From Collinsella aerofaciens (lineage in GTDB: Bacteria > Actinomycetota > Coriobacteriia > Coriobacteriales > Coriobacteriaceae), in contig CAJMJM010000068.1 of NCBI GenBank assembly GCA_905213725.1, positions 1-9,962 on the forward strand: a stretch of 9,962 bases of DNA. The letters run 5' to 3'. Of the stretch, positions 6,375-9,962 are shown piece by piece (position 1 is the stretch's first letter; each line of letters begins with the position of its first letter). The notes under the pieces were generated by a model that had not been told where the DNA came from, made no database searches, and saw only the letters and a list, made by a program, of their open reading frames with translations. Position numbers and translations under genes: made by a program.

Positions 6375-6565
6375 GGAGGCTCGATTCTATGTGATGATGG
6401 CCGGCGCGATGCAGCCGGAATTGCGAATGCTAAATCGTTTGACGAGTTGATTTTTCCCCGCCGCGCCATCCGTTAGACCGAAGGGCCGGCGAACGTGAAG
6501 GAGCTGTGGTGGCGGGTATCGAGGTGCTATCTTGAAAGTCCCGTTTAAAAGAGAGGTGACGCGGT
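6375..6565. promoter_or_regulatory. Divergent intergenic region between TIM-barrel gene and small membrane protein
   Basis: For the minus-strand gene, a -10-like TAGAAT (complement of 6384-6389) lies very near the start codon without a good -35. For the plus strand, TGCTATCTT (6525-6533) is a weak extended -10 placed 32 nt before the small gene's ATG. No other structure is convincing. Confidence 0.3.
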
Positions 6566-6736
6566 ATGGAATTTTCGGCAATGTTGGGCTCGATTGGCCT
6601 ATGCGTGGGCGCAATCGTAGCCGCCGCGGTCATCTACTTTGTGGTCACGGCCATTAAGGGCAAAGGGGCCGAACGCAAGGAGCGCGCGATGCTTAAACAG
6701 CATCGCGACCAGCAGGGCAAACGCGCACAGAGATAG
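6566..6736 (+). CDS. Small single-pass membrane protein, 56 residues
   Basis: This short gene has a clear ribosome site: GAGAGGTGA at 6551-6559, with AGGTG seven bases before the ATG. The product begins MEFSAMLGSIG, has one uninterrupted hydrophobic segment of about 22 residues (roughly 7-30, ending VIYFVVTAIK) and then a strongly basic cytoplasmic-type tail of 26 residues (KGKGAERKERAMLKQHRDQQ, ending KRAQR). Topology by the positive-inside rule would put the N-terminus outside and the tail inside. Codon use is typical of the window. The function is unknown; similar small basic-tailed membrane proteins are often accessory subunits or regulators. It converges on the rsmB-like gene, with only 24 nt between the two stop codons and no visible terminator there. 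Confidence 0.8.
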   Translation: MEFSAMLGSIGLCVGAIVAAAVIYFVVTAIKGKGAERKERAMLKQHRDQQGKRAQR

Positions 6737-6760
6737 CTTGTTGAGTTTTGGATCCGTGCG

Positions 6761-7864
6761 CTAGCTGCGTTTTCGAATCAGGGCAATGTAGAAGCCCTCA
6801 AAGTCGCGGCTAGGCGGAATGGTCAGCGTGCCGGGCAGGCCGTTGGCGATGGCCGATACCTGACTCGCAGCAATGGCCTCGGTCAGGGCGTTGGACTCGA
6901 TGTGCGGCTCCTCACCAGCTTCCTGGGCGCGGCGTGCTTCACTTTCGCTTGGCGTGCCGTCGAGGGGGATGAGCTCGCAGTCCATATGCTTGTCGAGGGC
7001 CTCTTGCAGGGTGTCCTCGTTTTCCTGCGGCAAGATCGAACAGGTGGAATAGACGAGCGTGCCGCCCGGTTTGAGGGCTCCCATGGCGCGGTCCAGAAGC
7101 GCGCGCTGCGAGCGGGCGCACTTGCCAAGCAGCTGCTCGGTCAGGCCGCGCAGGCTTTTCTCGTTGCCGCTGATGACGGTGCCTGTGCCGGTGCAAGGAG
7201 CGTCGAGCAGGATGCGGTCAAAGCGGAAGAACTCGTCGAGCTCGCGTGCGTCGATGCGCATGACGGGCACGTTTTTGGCACCCTGGCGATGGAGGTTTGA
7301 CTCGAGCTTTTCGGCGCGGGGAATGCTCATCTCGCAGGCTGTGAGATGCGCCTGGCCCTGGGTGAGGGCGGTGATCTGCGTCGTCTTGCCGCCAGGGGCT
7401 GCGCACATGTCCAGGATGTCCTCGCCTGCCTGGGCGCCCAACACCAAAGGCGGCATCATGGACGACAGGCTCTGTAGGTAGATCTTGCCGTCGCGGTAGA
7501 TGTCGAGATCCCACAGATCGGAAACCTGGGCCTCGGGCAGGATAAAGGCGTCTGGGTACCAAGCGACGGGGTTGTGGGCGATGCCGGCGGCACCGAGCGC
7601 CGCAGCGATGTCCTCGGCGGTCGCCTTGAGCGTGTTGGCGCGCAGCGTGACCGGGCGTGTGGCCGCGGCGCCGAAGCCCTCGATCATGAGCTCGGCATCG
7701 GCGGGCGCATAGGCGCCGGCGACCGTGTCGACCATAAAGCGCGGCAGGTCGGCGGCGCAGGGAAGGGCGGCAAGCTGGTCGGAAAGCTCGGTGGCGGCAA
7801 ATTGCCTGAGCTTGAGCTCGGGCTTGACCTGCTTTTTCTGCTTACGACGACGCGGCTTGGACAT
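6761..7864 (-). CDS. RsmB/RsmF-type (NOL1/NOP2/Sun) RNA 5-methylcytosine methyltransferase
   Basis: This 367-residue S-adenosylmethionine-dependent enzyme should methylate C5 of a cytosine in rRNA or tRNA. Family motifs are complete: the SAM-binding loop DMCAAPGGKT (152-161), the acidic strand-2 residue in ACEMS (176-180), DAPCTGTGTV (221-230) with Cys224, and YSTCSILPQENE (272-283) with Cys275, the usual catalytic and release cysteines. It closes with SRDFEGFYIALIRK (352-365), common at the end of this family. The first 20 residues are very basic (RRRKQKKQ) and may contact RNA. Length fits a core enzyme without the long C-terminal domain of E. coli RsmF, so the target base cannot be assigned. 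The ATG at 7862-7864 has AAGGA seven bases upstream. The gene follows the synthetase-like gene on the same strand, with a palindromic element between them. Confidence 0.95.
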   Translation of the reverse strand: MSKPRRRKQKKQVKPELKLRQFAATELSDQLAALPCAADLPRFMVDTVAGAYAPADAELMIEGFGAAATRPVTLRANTLKATAEDIAAALGAAGIAHNPVAWYPDAFILPEAQVSDLWDLDIYRDGKIYLQSLSSMMPPLVLGAQAGEDILDMCAAPGGKTTQITALTQGQAHLTACEMSIPRAEKLESNLHRQGAKNVPVMRIDARELDEFFRFDRILLDAPCTGTGTVISGNEKSLRGLTEQLLGKCARSQRALLDRAMGALKPGGTLVYSTCSILPQENEDTLQEALDKHMDCELIPLDGTPSESEARRAQEAGEEPHIESNALTEAIAASQVSAIANGLPGTLTIPPSRDFEGFYIALIRKRS

Positions 7865-7890
7865 CCGTCTTTCCTTCCCATTCCATTAAA

Positions 7891-7999
7891 AGTAGTCAAT
7901 TTGGGACGGGGCTATTTTAGCTGCCCGTCCGTTTCGGCAGGCGTTGCAGTTAAATTTGGGACGGGGTAGCTAAAATAGCCCCGTCCCAAATTGACTACT
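7891..7999. repeat. REP-doublet-like inverted pair of palindromic units
   Basis: The outer arms 7891-7922 and 7968-7999 are a perfect 32-bp inverted repeat. With a one-base bulge and one G-U pair, a further 7 bp pair (7924-7930 with 7959-7965), leaving a 28-nt loop. Each arm is also its own hairpin: 7904-7910 with 7924-7930 in unit 1, and AATTTGGGACGGGG (7953-7966) with its exact complement (7979-7992) in unit 2. That 14-mer also occurs at 7898-7911. The layout, two copies of one imperfect palindrome in opposite orientation between genes, resembles REP/BIME elements or a small MITE. No clear target duplication flanks it. On the minus strand the outer stem is followed by TTTT (7887-7890), so it could also terminate or attenuate transcription from the synthetase gene into the methyltransferase gene. 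Confidence 0.85.
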
Positions 8000-8015
8000 C
8001 TGCCTTGGTGTTGGC

Positions 8016-9962
8016 TTAGCACTGGCTCTCGTGCTTGCTGAAGAAGTCGAAGCGCGGGGGCAGCGGCTTCACGCGGTGCTCGCCGGGCTTCTCGCCCAGG
8101 CTCTCCACAAACTCATCCGTGGAGGCAAAGATGTTATCCCAGCTAAAGAAGGCGACCGGGTCAACGTCGAAGTACTCGCAGATGAGCTCGCAGCCGGCCG
8201 GCACGATGCCGTGCATGAGCACGGTCGCTACGCGCAGCTCGGTAAAGGCGTCGACGAGGGCCTGCGTCATGGCGGCGTTGGCCGGCTCGCCCTCGAGCTT
8301 GTTGGCGGCCTTGGAGGCATCGCTCCAGCGCTTGTTGGCGGCGCGCAGGTAGTCGTCGCACACAGCGAGCGCTCGGTGCGTCTCGAACTTGTACATGGCC
8401 TGCTCAAAGGCGAGGGCTGCCTGCTGGGCGGCTTCGACCACGGTGTCAGAAGCGGCACCGGCGGGGATGCAACCGTTGCGATAGGGACTCTCGTCGCCCT
8501 CCTTGACGGCGACGCCGTAGAAGCAGCTGCGGGCCAGGCGGTTGAACACGCCGGTCAGCAGCGCGCTCTCCTTAAGGGCGGGGTCGATAACGCGCTTGTC
8601 GTCGCAGGCGCGCACCTCGTTGCCGTCCTTGTCCTTGCCGGTCACGCGCGTGTCGTATGCCTTGGGGCTAAAGCTCACCGGCTTCTCGGACAGGCCGAGC
8701 GACAGCCAATGCGCGCGCATCTGCTCGCAGGTGTAGTGGTTGAGTAGGTCGTCTGCCGGCGGGGGAGGCGTCTGCGAGGACGAGCTGGCCTTTTTGCCCA
8801 TGTAGAGCAGGTGGTAGCAGGCGCTGACGGTGCTCTGCGTGAGGTCCCAGCCCAGGGCCTCCCACATGGCGGTCTGCGCGATGCAGTAGAAGTAGATGTT
8901 GTCCTGACCGATAAACTGGTAGATCTGTGCGTCGTCCGAGCACCACCAGTCGCGCCAGTCGAGCGAGCTGTGCTGGTAGGTGGGCGCGGGCACCTGTGTG
9001 GAGTCGGCGGCGGGCTCGCCCATAAGGGCGGCGTCCTGGGCGGCGACACCCTCGGTCACGCCGGCGGCGCGGGCGTCGCGGGCGAGTACGGTACGCGTGT
9101 AGCTGATGGGCGCCCACAGGCTCTCGGGCCAGCACCAGCAGGTGACGTCGGAAACGCCGTCGACCTGGGGCACCGGAACGCCCCAGTCGATGTTGCCGGT
9201 GATGCGGAAGGGCACGAGCGCCTTGCCGCTGCGGAAGCGCACGCCGCCGTTGGCGAGCACCGCGTGGGCGTCGTCGCGCTCCTTCCAGCTGGGGAAGGTG
9301 ACGGTAAAGCTACTCTTGTTGCCCTCGGGCTCCAGCACGGTGTGCTCGGGAAGCTGATCCTCGACGGCATCGAAAGCCTCGCGGAACTTGTTCTGAATAT
9401 AGAGCTGTGCCGGCAGCAGCCACTCCTCCATGGTCTTGGAGACCACGGAGCGAACCTGCGGGTTCTGGGCGAGCTTGGCGGTGTAGGTCTTCATAAAGTC
9501 GAGGTAGGCCGGCAGGTCAAAGTAGAGGTTGTCGACCGGGCGCAGCTCGGGCACCTCGCCGGTGAGCTGGCTCTTGGGCGCGATGAGCTCCTCGGGCTCA
9601 AACTGGTGACCCAGGTCGCACTCGTCGGCATAAGCCTTCTCGGACTTGCAGCCTTGGATGGGGCAGCGGCCGATGACCTGGCGGCCGTTGAGGAACGTGC
9701 CGGCCTTGGCGTCGTAGAACTGCAGCGTGGAGCGCTTGGAGATGGTGCCCTGCTCGTGCAGGCGCTCGATAATCTCGGCGGTAACCTCGTTGTGAATCTG
9801 CGCAGCCGGCTCAAGGCCCGAGCCGCCGTAGATATCGCAGCTGATGTTGTAGTTGTTGAGGGTCGCGGCTTGGCGGGAGTGATTGGACTCGACATACTCG
9901 CCGATGGACTTGTCGTCGCCCTCGTTCTCCTTGAGCTTGCGGTAGATTTCCATGATGGGCGC
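8016..9962 (-). CDS. Divergent methionyl-tRNA synthetase-like protein (class I), 5'-truncated
   Basis: The frame is open through the window edge, so the N-terminus, where the HIGH motif would lie, is missing; 648 residues are visible. Numbering from the Met at 9953, the order fits MetRS: a zinc-type insert with C97, C102, C112 and H116 (C-C-C-H rather than four Cys), NLYFDLPAYLDFMKTY (142-157), ITGNIDWGVPVP (251-262), LWAPISYT (279-286), QIYQFIGQDNIYFY (343-356), and a helical anticodon-binding domain from about 460 (DYLRAANKRW at 534-543). Two expected active-site features are altered. The KMSKS loop reads GKKASSSSQ (386-394), and the FIGKD..YFH stretch reads FIGQD..YFY, with Gln for Lys and Tyr for the methionine-pocket His. 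Expected role: charging tRNA-Met; a paralog with another role is possible. A palindromic doublet lies just past its TAA stop. Confidence 0.8.
   Translation of the reverse strand, partial: APIMEIYRKLKENEGDDKSIGEYVESNHSRQAATLNNYNISCDIYGGSGLEPAAQIHNEVTAEIIERLHEQGTISKRSTLQFYDAKAGTFLNGRQVIGRCPIQGCKSEKAYADECDLGHQFEPEELIAPKSQLTGEVPELRPVDNLYFDLPAYLDFMKTYTAKLAQNPQVRSVVSKTMEEWLLPAQLYIQNKFREAFDAVEDQLPEHTVLEPEGNKSSFTVTFPSWKERDDAHAVLANGGVRFRSGKALVPFRITGNIDWGVPVPQVDGVSDVTCWCWPESLWAPISYTRTVLARDARAAGVTEGVAAQDAALMGEPAADSTQVPAPTYQHSSLDWRDWWCSDDAQIYQFIGQDNIYFYCIAQTAMWEALGWDLTQSTVSACYHLLYMGKKASSSSQTPPPPADDLLNHYTCEQMRAHWLSLGLSEKPVSFSPKAYDTRVTGKDKDGNEVRACDDKRVIDPALKESALLTGVFNRLARSCFYGVAVKEGDESPYRNGCIPAGAASDTVVEAAQQAALAFEQAMYKFETHRALAVCDDYLRAANKRWSDASKAANKLEGEPANAAMTQALVDAFTELRVATVLMHGIVPAGCELICEYFDVDPVAFFSWDNIFASTDEFVESLGEKPGEHRVKPLPPRFDFFSKHESQC

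Noticed and set aside
6436..6444. CGTTTGACG shared with the minus strand at 4031-4039 as a common operator
   Set aside because: Only nine bases match, the flanks differ, and two occurrences in 10 kb is weak evidence.
8031..8747. 238-residue plus-strand open frame
   Set aside because: It is antisense to the synthetase-like gene, whose frame carries recognisable MetRS features; no ribosome site.

Overview
The window looks like chromosomal DNA of a high-GC Gram-positive gut bacterium, most likely class Coriobacteriia (Collinsella or a close relative). This rests on GC-rich third codon positions, strong Shine-Dalgarno sites, a class III (calcineurin-like) fructose-1,6-bisphosphatase, a DUF4430 surface-type protein and a DegV protein. 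The genus is inferred from gene content and style; no database search was run.

Layout. A 5'-truncated secreted DUF4430 protein (+, 2-814) ends at a strong intrinsic terminator. It converges on a minus-strand group: fbp (2075-3991), a GtrA-like membrane protein (1601-1996) and a second, paralogous GtrA-like protein (974-1381), which ends at its own terminator. A 320-nt divergent region (3992-4311) separates fbp from a plus-strand degV gene (4312-5202). It carries five copies of the heptamer TGGTAAA, a 12-bp perfect palindrome and an 11-bp imperfect inverted repeat. degV converges, over a shared bidirectional terminator, on an uncharacterised TIM-barrel-like protein (5283-6374, minus). Divergent from that is a 56-residue single-pass membrane protein (6566-6736, plus). 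The last two genes are minus strand: a NOL1/NOP2/Sun (RsmB/RsmF-type) RNA m5C methyltransferase (6761-7864) and a 5'-truncated, divergent methionyl-tRNA synthetase-like protein (8016-9962). Between them lies a 109-bp doublet of inverted palindromic units (7891-7999).

How the genes relate. Most of the window is housekeeping: gluconeogenesis (fbp), fatty-acid binding (degV), RNA modification and tRNA charging, plus membrane or envelope proteins (two GtrA, DUF4430, the small membrane protein). There is no obvious single pathway and no phage, CRISPR array, rRNA or tRNA gene. The points most worth attention are non-coding: the REP-doublet-like element at 7891-7999 and the cluster of operator-like sites between fbp and degV. 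Among proteins, they are the synthetase with a degenerate KMSKS loop and the small membrane protein.
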